From the NCBI GenBank assembly GCA_944990035.1, contig CALYLX010000098.1, forward strand, positions 434,001 to 498,000: DNA of 64,000 nucleotides. Reading direction: 5' to 3'. The position numbers were made by a program, and so were the translations under genes. The notes beneath the pieces are model-generated. The model saw nothing but the letters and a program-made list of their open reading frames with translations. It did no database searches and was not told the DNA's origin. This document shows positions 1-11,749 of this stretch, one piece after another. The stretch comes from Clitopilus passeckerianus. Lineage: Eukaryota > Basidiomycota > Agaricomycetes > Agaricales > Entolomataceae. Position 1 is the stretch's first letter; every line of letters starts with the position of its first letter.

Positions 1-67
1 GCTTTATTAACATGCCGCTATCATATTGGTTTACAGATCGTACATATGTACCTTGGGGAGACTGCCA

Positions 68-1846
68 CTAAGATTGTAGTAGGGCCTGAAGCTCCCTCCA
101 CTGAGCCCGGTCAACATGTCCACCGTAAGGCTGGCATATGAACCGTAACCGAGGGAACAGCTGCTTTAGACGGCGACAAGAACCCTCAGGATCGACCAAC
201 GTTCCTCCCGTTTCTTGCAAAGAGAGGATTGCTTTGTTGCATACCCCCTTGGGTAAAAAGTCAAGGTCGAATGGTTCCCACATAGCTGCGATATGCAATC
301 GTTGAAGTTGTCGACATTTTTGCGCAAGAGGAATGAAGCCAGCTAGAGTGGCTCGTGGAAGGGTATACGCCCCTCCAAGAGTAATCTCTCGGAGGTGTGG
401 CCAGCTTTCGGCGGCTCTAGACAGCCATGCATCGTTGAATCGGCCGAAAAACACTCCCCCTAACTCGAGCGTTTCAAGGGCTCTCATCGCGAATAATGGG
501 GTAAAGGTTTCCTGTATCGCGGCGTCCTCAGCATCATTTTCTAGCCTATCGTGGGCTGGAGTGGGCGATGTATGGAGGATGAAGCAGGTTAGGGTTCTAC
601 TGAGCGTCGGATGGCTGAAGAGGCTTCTCATGGTGTCTATAATTTGCTCCGAGAAGTAGTCGGGTGTTTCACTGACGAGGTTGAGCGATTGGAAGGGGCA
701 ATAAAGGGATTCGAAAGTGATAGAGGCAGCGTCCCAGTTTTGAACCACAAATGCACCCGTTGTAGTTCTGGGAACCTTCCGTCAATTGTGGTGAAACGGC
801 GTCCTGCCGCAGCGGTAACAGTAGGTCGTTTGGCTATGTGGATTTCTCTGAGGGCAGGTAGTGTGCCTAGGTGAGAGGCAATGCTGTCGAGTAGGGTAGC
901 ACTGTTCAGAGTAATCCGCCGCAAGTGACGGAGTTGTAGGATCATCTGAGTGAAGAGTTTCAACTCAACCTCAGGCGATCCGTCATCTTCAAACTCCAAT
1001 GCTTGAAGCCTGGAGCAATAGCGCGTAATGTGTTGCAAAATTCTGTTTGGATCCAGAGAAAGAGGATGCAGAGAATTCCAGATGCGTGACGGGTGTTTGA
1101 TCTGGTCGAAAATACGGTTGAACGCAGGTGATTTGGGCGTTAAGCAGAGAGTGCGATATGAGAGACTGAGGGAAGGAAGCCGCCGGGGCACGTTTCTACA
1201 AGTTTGTGTATCGCTGAATCATGGACTGGCGTGCGGCGAACCTCGTCGATCAGCCGTAACCGGGGAATCTTCTGGTTGTAGTAGCAGAACCTAACCCAGT
1301 CAGTTTGACTCGGTTTTTTCAGGAGGAACTTGATGTTTCGCTCAGCCCACGAACGTTTGAAGAAATAGAAGAAGCTTACAATAAAGCTTCCTTCACCCCT
1401 AGGTTTCTTTGATTTAGCTTCCTTCCAAAGGCGGTCCGGCAACACCTTGACGAGAAAGCCAAGGCTAACTATGTCTCTCCATAAGGTATCCAGGGCGGGT
1501 TCTGCAAGACAAGGACAGCACGTCAGAAGGAATGCAAATAATGAATTCCTCACGTACCAGTAAAAACGCGATTGGCGACAGCCAAGTCAATGAGCATTGA
1601 TTTCCGCCTGGAACGTTCCCATGCGGTGCGACGTTCTAGTTTATATAGTTCTTCTGCTATGAGGCCGACAACTTCAGGGATTTTCAAACATCGGTGGGTC
1701 CATGTAGTAGATGAAGAGATGCTTGATCTGTTCGGAGCTGAGTCCTGCATGAATCCTGTTGCGAAAGGGTGTGAAGCTGTAGGCGTTGGAGACGCTGAAG
1801 TCTTCCTTTTCAGCCTAGGGGAGAGCCATTCCCGCATACGGTCCAT
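68..1846 (-). CDS. F-box-like/LRR-like protein, possibly frameshifted
   Basis: The translation has the layout of Agaricomycete F-box-like proteins. A short Ser/Thr-rich leader is followed by an F-box-like helix (LKIPEVVGLIAEEL), then the motif EPALDTLWRDIVSL, and then about 400 residues of irregular leucine-rich repeats ending near LQALLQS. Such proteins usually act as substrate adaptors of SCF ubiquitin ligases; that role is inferred from the family. A clear 56-bp intron (1502-1557, GTACGT...TTGCAG) joins exon 1 (from the ATG at 1844-1846) to exon 2 so that T|EPALD reads through. Two further frame changes, near 1140-1191 and near 700-748, have no obvious GT-AG intron, so the gene may carry two frameshifts or unrecognised short introns. 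An upstream start cannot be excluded. Confidence 0.6.
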
Positions 1847-1906
1847 GGCAGCAGCTATTTGGAAGCTGTTCGACCAACACAACCGAAGAATTGGATGAGA
1901 TGGCAC

Positions 1907-2733
1907 TCTAGTGTGTGAACCTTTCAGGGTTACGGCATTGAATTGGTGTTCTCGGACGACGGAGGCAAGTCGGCTTGGCCTGCTCTCGCGTTGTGCATGA
2001 GTTCACCAGGCATTTGTGCCATTCCCGACATTAGCTTGGGTGTAGAAGCGTTGAAGAAGGCGGATAACCGACTGATTTGATAGAAATGAGCGTGATGGCT
2101 ACCACAAATCCGCATCCGAGTCGTTCAACACAACCGTCGGTGCCAGAGTCCGAACATCAAAAGTTGCACTTCTCCATTGACATACTCCAGGGGAATGTCA
2201 TCATTCTGGGCTAGCACTTCTTTCTTGAACGAGAGGTGGCTAGTGGATCCGTTCAAGATCACGATAACATTCGAGGGTGGAACCGACCAAGCTCCTGACG
2301 GAGTGCGTTTACTTCTAGTTGGCCAAGAGCAATCGTGTAGAGACATTGTTGTCAGTCCCATTATTCGTATGCAAGTCCTTGTCGAGGTTATTGACGTACA
2401 TACCAGGTGACAACTCGTTCAGCCCATCGAGGTCATCAATCTATCAGTGGATCCAACACCGTGACGCTGGGCCTTGATTATACCATCGTGCTTCTACTCA
2501 ATCTCGGCAGTCGATCTACTCATGGGGACCTCGAAATGGTTTCTGTTCATTCACTCCAACAAGGCAAACCCATTTCTCCGTTTCTTGTCTTATATGATCG
2601 CGTATATCCTCTCAACACGACTGAGGCTACTTTGGGGATCTCGCTTTTCGGCAGTCATTGCAAAGCTTCCAGGACCCGGTTGGCGCAACAACGCCGGGAA
2701 CGCACCATTGGTACTCTGCCGACCAGGCCTGGA
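1907..2733. other. Intergenic stretch, no resolved gene
   Basis: This spacer separates the minus-strand F-box-like gene from the plus-strand LRR-like gene. It holds two short minus-strand open stretches (about 1930-2115 and 2125-2361) with no family resemblance and no clear splice signals. It may contain the divergent promoters and the 5' leader or first exon of the downstream plus-strand gene. I see no RNA gene or mobile element. Confidence 0.3.
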
Positions 2734-4107
2734 ATGCATATCCAGATTCTTCCCATTCCCTACGGTAACCTTCGAAGCGCAAGGATAAGATCTTTGGTCG
2801 AAAGCCTACCTTCCGCCATAACCACTGCTATAGCCAGTTACCTTCTTCACCCAACCTGGTACCTTCCAGCCTCAACAACCTACACGTGGTTATTCCACAT
2901 GGCACATACAAAGAAATCTTGGCTGCATGTCTTAGACGAATGTACCACGCTCATTGAGAGGGGCGTGGAATTTCCTCGACCACAGATGATCCCTAGTCTT
3001 TTCGAGAGACATCCTCATTGGGCAGATCGAATTCGGGCACTGGGAATCACTACGTTTATAACGTACCCTCCCATTGCAGGAGAACGTCAGGCATTTGCCC
3101 ATACTATACAACTGGTCTGGTCGAACTTGATGAAATTGGACATCGACTTTGAGACTCTTAAACTCTTATACGCCAGCGTACAGACCCAGCCTCGAATTTG
3201 GGACAAAGTCGAGCACATCAGCTGTAATTGGGATGGGAAACATGGTGATAATGATGAATTCCCAAAAGTCAAGGTGCTTTCAGAAGCTCTTCGCCCATTT
3301 CCAGGGCTGCGTCACCTCTACGTTGGCTATTTGTTCTCAGGGCAAGGGTGAGTTAACCTGTGCCATTCTTCATTGACATACTAAGATGCCGCGTTGGCAG
3401 CCCTCCAGGAATGCTGGTGCGCTATGCTAGCAATACACTACGGGTTAAAATAATTCGTTCCACTCTTCCAGAGCACCCATGATCTCAGCTCGCCCACTTT
3501 CAACGTCGAATCCCTCGTATTGGTTGCCGGAGAAGTGGATTGCCTTGATTTCAAGCTCTTGATCCAGTTGAACTCTCCACCGGGCACATGTAGGTTGCGA
3601 GTTCTACACCTGGAATGGGTGGGTCTGCTGCACGTTGAAGAGATGAAGGGCCTCTTCGAGGTGGTGTCTTCCACTCTTTGCGAGCTTTTCCTTATCATAG
3701 CTAGCAACGCCACCAAATACCAGTACAACCCGGAAGACGACTTTTTCGACAGGCTGCCATTAAAAATGGAAAGGCTGCGAAAGATCAGTCTTCCTGCTAC
3801 ATTCATCAGCCCTGGAATTATTAAGAATATGACAACGGCCACTGGCGCCAGCCATGTCCCCTCGTGCCTCAAAATTCACATGTTTTCGAATTCAGATCCC
3901 AGCCTATGGGAAGGACATTCGAGAGGGGGTGATGGAGGCAAGGGGCTGTACGAGGCCATTCGATCTACCGAATGGGATAAGATCGTAATCCGTGGTGGTG
4001 GCAGTTCCAGATTGGGTGTGTTAGAGGATTTAATTGGCGAACTAGCCAAAGGTCGGGGGTATGGGCTTATAAGACACCCTCAAAAATTGAAATTGCAACG
4101 ACGGTAG
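2734..4107 (+). CDS. Hypothetical LRR/F-box-like protein
   Basis: Predicted as three exons: 2734-3347, a 16-nt microexon 3401-3416, and 3472-4107, about 421 residues. The introns are 53 bp (GTGAGT...TTGGCAG with a TACTAA-type branch site) and 55 bp (GTGCGC...TTCCAG). With them removed the frame is continuous across GQGPPGMLSTHDL. The C-terminal half has leucine-rich-repeat spacing (LRVLHLEWVGLLHVEEMKGL), as in the irregular LRR tails of basidiomycete F-box-like proteins. No clear F-box helix is visible at the N terminus, so the class is an inference. The start is the first ATG that keeps the long frame; open frame continues upstream to 2407, so an earlier exon is possible. Confidence 0.55.
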
Positions 4108-4299
4108 ATATACAGTTCAACTTGAAGGAACGCGTAATCGGAATGATAAAAAGCATAATCGTTACATGAGCGTTATTCAGAGAGTGATGCTACGACGAGT
4201 TGCGGAATGCGCTGTACGTATTGAAACACAAATTTGCAGCAAATAACTATCACTGGTAAAGGCGCCAGGCATTGTTCGACTAGCCACAGTCTAACAACC

Positions 4300-6360
4300 G
4301 TCTATTCCCGGCCGCCCTTCTCCCGACACCGAACCCTCCAAAAAACCATCCGTAATCCCAGACGCCCCAAGTGAATTTCAGCTTGAATCATTTCACCACG
4401 TCGACACAGCCGCAGCTCGAGGAGCAAACAGTGAGGAGGTAAGTAGCAGTGGTATTCGCCAGTGGCAACTCGTCTCGAGGAAATGATTGCGGGCGTGATG
4501 CGGCACAAGCTCCTCCTTCCACCATGACTGCCCTCCCACTGAGGTTCCCCGGATTTGTTGCAGAAAGGCCCTGCTGCCCACCTCGACAACGCACACCCGT
4601 CTCCCATTGTCAAGACCATCAGACTTGCAGATGCACATGGACGTGTCAGGGTCGGGGTCGGAGGAGTACAACGAAAGAGATCAAAATATCCATCCTGTGT
4701 TTAGACAAGGTGTGATGTTGGTGAAAATGCGCCTAACGAGGCAGTGTAGGGTAGAGAGAGTTGCGCGTAGACGGAATGCCCCCGCATGCGCTGATTCTGG
4801 TCCATTGGTGGCGTCGCGGAAACGCGAAAACGCGACGTGGGATGTAACATCGATGAATAGCCCCCAACATCCGGTGGCAGAAAGTGCACTGATAACGGTA
4901 ATGGTAGAAGCTTTAACTGGCGAGGGCGGCGGTGATAGACGGTAATGACCAGTCTTGAAGGTGCGCAGACGAGTAGAAGGGGGAGGGATATCCGTCTAGT
5001 ATAATGCCGGCCGTAGATCCTTGACCGGGAGGAAGCGACTTGCTGTTGAGGCTACGCCATTCCCTATAGATGAGGTGGCATCAGCAACGAGAGAAACAGA
5101 GGAAGGGGAAGAACGAACCTCTGTCGCATCCTTTCACGATATCCCAGCTTAAGCGACGCATGTCATTGTCGAGACGATCGGACTTGCAGATGTACATGAA
5201 CGTGTCAGCGGTCGTGTTAAAGAGGTACGCCCGAGGAAGCCCGAATATGGGTTTAGGTGACGGTCTGGTTGGCGGTGGTTGACAGTATCTGGATGTTCCC
5301 CGAGTAGAAATTTGAATTTGCTTGGCGTTAGGAACCTGGAGATGGGTATGCATACGCATATGCGTCTTGCAGAAGTTGGTGGTATAGCTTTGACGCGGAG
5401 GAGCCAAATTGCTGTTAGAATTAACGTTTCCTATGCGCGAGTTGACATCAGCAACGAGAAACACGGAATGAAGGGGAAAGAACGAACCTGTTCAGCGATA
5501 GATCCTTCAGGATACTCCAACTACAGCGCCAGCAGGCGTAGGAGGGCAGTGTTTGGACGGCCTAAGGCGCAGAGCCAATAGAGGCACATCCGGCAGGGGC
5601 AATGTAGACAATGGGATAGTCGACGAACGGTGTTCGATGCTTCAAAGCGGCTCCAGATTCCAGTAACAGGGGTCTGTCAGACGTGAATGTCGTCGGAACG
5701 AGGGGGTGTTACGGTTCGGGGAACGCTGGAGGCCTACAAGTGAGTTGGCATCAACGATAAAACGAAGCATAGGAAACTGAAAGAAACGAACCTTCATCGT
5801 ATTGTACCCAACTCCACTGCGTATATCATCCAGCGCACCCAAGTATAGTACCACAACCTCAAGTAGAGTAGCACCAATATACGCAAGTTGGACGAAGACC
5901 AGGTCTGAGATGTTACCAGTACCGTAACCTGCTGCCCAAACAATGATGACGGTGGCGCGAAACCAAAGGGCCCTCACGAGCACTAGATAGCGGGAAACAT
6001 CTAAGTGTATGGTGAGCAAGCACAATCTGAAAGAGAAGCAGGAAAGCACATACAACTAAAAGTTCTGCTTCGGAAGTTACCAAGGAATGGCACTTTCTTG
6101 CACCTCCAGCTTTCAAGAGCATTTATGTCGGACTTTGAGCTAGCCTAGATGCTACCCAAGGTGAAGATACAGGTAGTCCTCTGTTCTTTTGGCCGTTGAT
6201 GCAGGGGAAGGTGTTGCTGCAGATGTTCACGAATGTGGATACCATACGGCTATCTCTAGGACAGCAGTAGCGTTGGAAGAGCAGGCATACGAGAGGGCAA
6301 GTGAATTTGAAGCGGGTGGCGATTTGGAAAACGTCTGTGCTTGAGGTGATTGGAACTTGA
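4300..6360 (-). pseudogene. Decayed, repeated exons of a multi-pass membrane-protein family
   Basis: No intact gene can be assembled, but related pieces recur on the minus strand. A segment reading DTSMCICKSDGLDN (about 4616-4660) reappears as DTFMYICKSDRLDN (about 5166-5212). A weaker match, STFVNICSNTF, lies near 6196-6240. Separately, a DNA element of about 70-90 bp, seen on the plus strand as a GGCATCA..AACGA block ending in GAACGAACCT, occurs near 5070-5125, 5440-5490 and 5735-5795. The rightmost copy (about 5642-6122) encodes strongly hydrophobic helices (for example LVFVQLAYIGATLLEVVVLYLGAL), resembling the later helices of DUF6533-type seven-helix proteins. I infer partial tandem duplication followed by decay. 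The family assignment is tentative. Confidence 0.4.
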
Positions 6361-6479
6361 ACATTTAAACGTCTGGTTTGGCGAAGGCAAGCGGTTAAAC
6401 CTTAAACAATTGTCTTCTCCTTTCGAAAACTAGTTGGGTCTGAGGGTAGCTAAGTGTCCACAAGAAATTGATTAATGAA

Positions 6480-6560
6480 GCCTCGTTGGCGTAGTGGTAG
6501 CGCGTCTCACTTGTATGACATGCAATGAGAAGGTCACTCGTTCAATCCGGGTACGAGGCA
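6480..6560 (+). tRNA. tRNA-Thr (UGU) with a 9-nt intron
   Basis: A full cloverleaf can be drawn. The acceptor GCCTCGT pairs with ACGAGGC and is followed by discriminator A. The D-arm region is GCGT AGTGGTA GCGC. The anticodon stem TCTCA/TGAGA encloses a 16-nt loop. The T-arm is ACTCG TTCAATC CGGGT. Removing nine nucleotides (TGACATGCA) after the base 3' of the anticodon leaves the seven-base loop CT-TGT-AA, giving anticodon TGT (Thr). The intron lies at the canonical 37/38 position. The A-box (TGGCGTAGTGG) and B-box (GTTCAATCC) promoters are internal. The anticodon depends on intron placement; Met (CAT) is the less likely alternative. Confidence 0.85.
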
Positions 6561-6563
6561 ACC

Positions 6564-6568
6564 TTTTT
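6564..6568 (+). terminator. RNA polymerase III T-run terminator
   Basis: Five T residues begin four bases after the tRNA-Thr discriminator base, the usual position of a Pol III termination signal. Confidence 0.75.
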
Positions 6569-7041
6569 GGTGGGCTAGAGTCAGGCTCGGTTCTTGATCA
6601 AGTGGCAGGACGCCCCGTCTCTGAACTTCGTCAAGCTTAAAAACGCGTCACAAACTCCCAATGGCATTTCTACAAGAAACTCCAAACTATTGTACAACGA
6701 TTTCCGAAAGCAAGCGAGAGCGATATAATAGTAAATATCCATCCCCGCCTCGCAGCTTGGCGACTTGGAAGAATATTAATGGCCCTCTAATCAGCTTTCG
6801 CCGATTTCTTTTCTCCTAGGACACTAATATCCTGGGTTTGAAGAAAAAAATACTGTCAGATGCTCGACATTCCTGACAGTTGCATGTCGTGATTGCATAC
6901 GTCCGCCTCAATACGCCGTGGCGTATCCCTTATCGTGCCCATCGTCCTTCTGTACATGAGTCTGAACCGTTATGGCCACAGGTTCACGTTGCCCTCTCTA
7001 AAAACTCGTCAGTTTGTGGGCACGGAATAACAGTGCTCTGG
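6569..7041. other. Intergenic stretch, nothing recognised
   Basis: This lies between the tRNA gene and the stop codon of the minus-strand DUF6534 gene. It presumably includes that gene's 3' UTR. A plus-strand open stretch from 6880 is antisense to the end of the DUF6534 gene and looks like a shadow. Confidence 0.3.
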
Positions 7042-8968
7042 TCAGACCTTTTCTTTGAGGTAAGGGCTGTCTGGCGTCGTCTCAGTAGCACCAGACGAGG
7101 TAACGTTTGACGTATCATATCTATTCCAGCGTCCGAGGGAACCCGATATCTGGGACAGGTGGATAGAAACGGGCTCTTCAGTCTTTTCCCGTAGGTCATC
7201 ACGAGCGTTGAGAGTCGCCAAGTAGGAGTTGAGGTAGACTAGAGAAAGGTTAGCGAGGCGGCTAGCACCCAAAAGTATTCACGTACGCTTGCTCAGAAGA
7301 AGGTAGAAGCCTAGTAAACGGTCGAGTTTAGGATATCATGGTGCACATCAAATCCAGCATGCAACTTACCTAGGAAGATGAAGTTACTGGGCATAACTGC
7401 GTAAGTGATGGTTCCAAGGGCTGCGTCGATGCTGTCGTGGAACAGGTTCTCGTCAGCACATAATTCAACTATTTGACATGTCGAGAGAGCTTACGCGACA
7501 ATCAGGCCTGTGTTCACCGTGTACATCATCAAGGTGGTTACGACGGAGTCAGTCCTGGAGGGTGTTAGAATTATGTATCTTTGCGTTTTCAATAGGAAGG
7601 ACGACATACCTCTTGAAGCCAGTTCTCGACTTGAACAGGAGGGTGGCCAGACCAGCGGCGACACTCAGATCTGCGGTCGTTCCTGCTGCAAAATTGAGGT
7701 ACAGGAGGGTCTAGAGTGGGATAGTTAGTCAAAGTTTGAAAGAATCACCGGCTTCTCCAGGTTTCCGGACTGAAACCTGCATGCTCGGTGAATGTGCGAA
7801 CAGACTCACGGAAAGCTTGTCAAGCTCCAAGAAACTCGTGAGCTGGAAGCTGAGATAGACGTCAGGTTAGGAGTTTCATGGAGACTCCATCGGATGGTGA
7901 ACTTACGCTTTGACGGTTATGACTTTAAAAATTCATTGATGCAAAGTCAGTCGTCGGCAGAGGTAACTGGAAGGGATCACTCTTACTGATACCAACGACT
8001 GGAGGTTACTATTAGCTCAAGATACAATATAGATAATTTCATGAAACACACCTAGATCCGTCGTGGATATGGCCATCTATTAATTAATCGTATTTAATTA
8101 GAAGTCGATCAACGTCTCAAGTCTAAAATGCTTACCATCCAGGCAGTATAGATGTAATTTCCGTGGCTCACTGTTCCCAAGATCAGTGAAAAATTTAATG
8201 TGCAAAGCAGCGCTAGACTCACATCTCCAGAACCGCCGAGCGAACATTGTGCGGATCAAAAAGTTGGATATTGACTGTAGAACGCTATTCAGTAGTAGCT
8301 CAGAGTAAGTGAATTCGAGATACTCACGGTGATGGCGACATGGATCTATTCGTTTGGAAACCGTTAATTAGAAAAGCCGCATTAGTAGAGAGGACCCAGA
8401 GTTACGAACAATTACACTCCTGCGAACACAAAATTTACTATGTGTGGGGCTTTTAGGAATGAAGAAAGCTTACCAGACAGGAACGGTGATGGCGAGGGGA
8501 TTGAGATAGTTTGAAACGAGGTAGTAGTAGAGGATATGGCAATTCAATGCCGAGTCGAAGGTGTCCAGCGCCCTGCATGTACGAGAAGATTAATTTTGTG
8601 AGTGACGATGCTCCACGACGCAACCAATCGCGTCAACTGACCAGAGAGCCGCGACCTAATTACATTTCACGCTTCTCAGCCACCAAATCACGAATCGCGA
8701 ATTAAGAAGATCACATACCATTGTTCGGAATAACGGGCGATCTCTGGCCCTCCGCTGGAAGTAAGTGAACGTTTGGGCGCATGTGATTCCCCACAATCTA
8801 CGTTCAGGCTAGCGTCAGCTGTTGCATCTGAGAGAAGGTTAACACGACGCACCCCATTGCCACCAACCCGCCAATTAGTAGTGCTCCAAGTGTGTTGTCG
8901 AATTTAGGGAGAGGGACGCCTGCTGGAATCGCGCATGCGCCTGGTAGAGCAGTTTCGTTTGATGCCAT
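7042..8968 (-). CDS. DUF6534 domain-containing multi-pass membrane protein
   Basis: About a dozen short exons rebuild a protein with the standard order of the family. N terminus: FDNTLGALLIGGLVAMG, then LWGITCAQTFTYFQRRARDRP. Next come ALDTFDSALNCHILYYYLV, the IRTMFARRFWRLSHGN block, VVGIIITVKAFQLTSFLELD, and NFAAGTTADLSVAAGL with RTGFKR. Then TDSVVTTLMMYTVNTGLIV, a further helix, and VYLNSYLATLNARDDLR. The last block (NSxLAxLNAR) is a hallmark of DUF6534. Seven hydrophobic segments are visible and a short Ser/Thr-rich tail ends at PYLKEKV. These proteins are expanded in Agaricomycetes; a receptor-like role is suspected but unproven. The start is the ATG at 8966-8968, and the introns are mostly about 50-70 bp with GTRNGT donors. 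Confidence 0.88.
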
Positions 8969-10264
8969 CTCGTTTAGACTTCAATGGATAGGGGAGGCCG
9001 TGCCAAAGAGAATAGAACCGTGAATGAGGGGAAGAGAGAGCGAAGGGGGAAGAAAGAGCGGCTGAACCTCAAAGCAAGGGAAATTTCGCGTCGAGTTCAC
9101 AAGGGTTATATACCTCTGTCCCCGAAATGTCAGTGTCCTTGCCTGATCTTCCTGGGTCGAAGAAGTTTTGCTGATGTCAGTGGCGACGGAAAGAAGTCAG
9201 GGTGTCGGAAAATTTGAACACACTACGGGACAGTGTGAACCTGGTGGGGACGTCGAAGGGGGCGTTCAGTCTGCGATCATTCGCTGTTATTATAGGTGCT
9301 CACCGAAAGCGTAGTGACCTCGGCGATGAGGTCCTCTTCGGTAAATGTGTTCTCATGCTGTTCACATCTTTGCTTGCCCCTAGGGGTAACGATCACAGTT
9401 AAACCCTGTTGATAATGAAAAGGCGCACATTGCCGACAGAAAGTACACCCGAGTCCCTATGAAATCGGCATTTTGTGGCAGAGTGCCTCTCCTCGCCAAA
9501 GGCAAACACATCGTTCTTCTCTCCTCGACCGATTTACTATTCAAAACTAATATCCCTAATTGAAGGATCTACCGAGCAAATTATCTCGATTGTATTTCAT
9601 TTGCTTACCTAGTACGTTCTAGTACAGATTCCGCCCTGCTAGAGGGGCAACCAGAGCATTTGACGGCCTGGGACGGTTGGCAAAGTCACCCTGATTGAAC
9701 ATGTTTTTGCTCATGAATCCGGCCACATGATCAAAGTAACGATATGATTCCAACCTTAAAAGGCTATATCTAGTGATTGCAGTTCAGAATTCGCAGGAAA
9801 AGATACAAGAGATGGACACAAGTCTCGACCGAATGTGCCGATGAGAGGTTATTGGGGCAAATCTGGGGAAAGACCACGGTTTCGACAATCTAAAAGTAGC
9901 CACACATGCTGGTTTGATCAACGATCATCCAGGGTGGTTTGGTTGACCGGCGGCAGACCACCGGCATGTTGTGGATCAATTTTTTTTGGAGGTGAACGGT
10001 CGACCGATGACTCGCCACTCGCCGATTTCCCCTTGGTTTCGCTCGAATACGGCATGCAGTAGGAAATCTCTCTAGGCTATATCGGTATAAATCGCTTTGA
10101 AGCAGTCTATCTCGTCTACATACGCCTCCAGACTCTTGAATATGATTCAATCATCGTTGTATCAACATCAAACGAATGTCACCTTGTTCCCTCATCACCC
10201 AGGTGCTCTTGGAGACCACTCAGTACAACCCGACTCCAGGTGAGAAAAAAATGGCTCAAATATG
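8969..10264. other. Gene-poor spacer
   Basis: This contains the upstream region of the minus-strand DUF6534 gene (8969 onward, purine-rich just 5' of its ATG). Short open stretches at 8984-9217, 9202-9402 and 9835-10150 show no family resemblance, no splice structure and no biased composition. No transposase, reverse transcriptase or RNA gene was recognised. Confidence 0.3.
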
Positions 10265-10732
10265 CTAAAGAAAATGGGATTCCATTGGGATACCGTGATG
10301 ACGCTCCGAAGACCATGGTGCAGCAGACCTTGCCGTACACAGATGCGACGGCACGCGATAAGTATCACCGAGGTTTATCGCGTGGCGTAAACAATTTGTC
10401 CAACTGATTTGAACATTGCGAAGGTGGCAAAGTCGGGTTTGAACCTGGGAGAATTCAATGGAAATCTTTTCGCAAATTTCTTTAGTCTGCTCCTCGGAGG
10501 CGCATAGGCCATAGCACTTCGGCGGCTGAAGCCTGGTCGAGGGGTTGAAACACGATTCCAGACGAAGTAGACATTCGTTATCGAGACCTGGCCAGTGCCT
10601 GGATAAATCTACCCCTTGAGGCAAATTGAGAAGAAAACGAAAATAACCATCATCTTCAAATCTTCTGTTGTTACCTCCCAACATAGGTATCAGAAATTGT
10701 TGCCAAAAATCGGACCCACTGAAGTCATCCAT
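10265..10732 (-). CDS. Hypothetical protein, unrecognised
   Basis: A 155-codon frame starts at an ATG (10730-10732). Its N-terminal two thirds are protein-like: MDDFSGSDFWQQFLIPMLGG, acidic and aromatic-rich, followed by a Cys-containing stretch around YGLCASEEQTKEICEKISIEF. The last third looks less like coding sequence. A donor-like GT follows ISIEFSQ, so the true gene may splice out earlier and continue downstream. No domain was recognised. It could equally be a remnant of an accessory gene, since the flanking kilobases are gene-poor. Confidence 0.3.
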   Translation of the reverse strand: MDDFSGSDFWQQFLIPMLGGNNRRFEDDGYFRFLLNLPQGVDLSRHWPGLDNECLLRLESCFNPSTRLQPPKCYGLCASEEQTKEICEKISIEFSQVQTRLCHLRNVQISWTNCLRHAINLGDTYRVPSHLCTARSAAPWSSERHHGIPMESHFL

Positions 10733-11749
10733 GGGCGTCAGTGGGACTAAGCCTCATGATACTGCATCTTCAGCATAATAGGGCGCCCAGTCTGTACCCA
10801 CCTCAGACTAATCAGCGGGAGAAATTTCGATCAGATAACATTGGGATAACTACATCTCGACGCTCTTGTGACCCCTATTGGCCAACTGCAGACATCCTAT
10901 ATCTCAGCCTGATTCCAGCAGCTAATTGGATCGTCAGGAACGCCAAATCCCAAGCCAGGCTCCAGACCCCGCAGTTGAGCTCATCTGGCGTCCATATACT
11001 GTACCCTACCTGTGAGGCTCATGAGATTCCCCAGCGTGCCTTCCACTGTTCCACATGGTCTCGACTCCATACTCCCAGAAACCGGATGAAATTACACTGC
11101 AAAGCGGCTGTAAAGCGTTGTGCGTCGAATTCGGGGCTGCCCAAGGGCATCGTCATCAATCTTGTGCCTACAGATCCGTAAAGCACGAGATTGATTCAAA
11201 ATGGAAGATAAGAAAAATGTAAGCTTCGTCATTGGGCAGACGGGCTGGATCCCCGCAATCCGCGTTGGGGTACAATTTGACCTCTAGAACCAATGTGATT
11301 CTGAATGATCAAAATTCTACTTTGCCAACAGGTGGTTTATAAACTTTGTATTTGCTATTTAACCACAATCCAGGTACTAATGTAAGCGTAATTAATGCAT
11401 ATAAGGATTGGCATTAGACGACAGATATATGACGAGTGAAAACAACAGATGAAAGGAGTGCGTGAGACGAGGAGAGAGTAAAGAATGACGACGGTCGGAG
11501 TGACACTATGCAAATGTGGGTGTAAGATATATACAAGAGAGACTTGATGCAGAGATGAAGAAAAACGGAAACCAAGCTGAAGTATCCAAAGTGTATAGAT
11601 ACCAGGTATAATGGAACGAATGGATGACGGGGTCATGGAAGAGTACGTCGAAAGGAGTGGTGGTGTCATGAAGGGTGATACGTTGGACAGAGCTGCTCAA
11701 CAGCTAGGTGAGATATCGAGTAGGCCTTAAAAGCCACCCCAACACCACC
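10733..11749. other. Spacer and probable 3' UTR of the P450 gene
   Basis: A plus-strand open stretch (10741-11181) has no recognisable content and weak codon regularity. The part next to 11750 is A/G-rich on the plus strand and probably holds the 3' UTR of the minus-strand P450 gene. Hydrophobic-looking minus-strand frames there (11355-11700) are pyrimidine-rich UTR artefacts. Confidence 0.3.

Noticed and set aside
11355..11700. Hydrophobic-looking minus-strand frames downstream of the P450 stop.
   Set aside because: They sit in the likely 3' UTR, overlap in two frames and have no motif.
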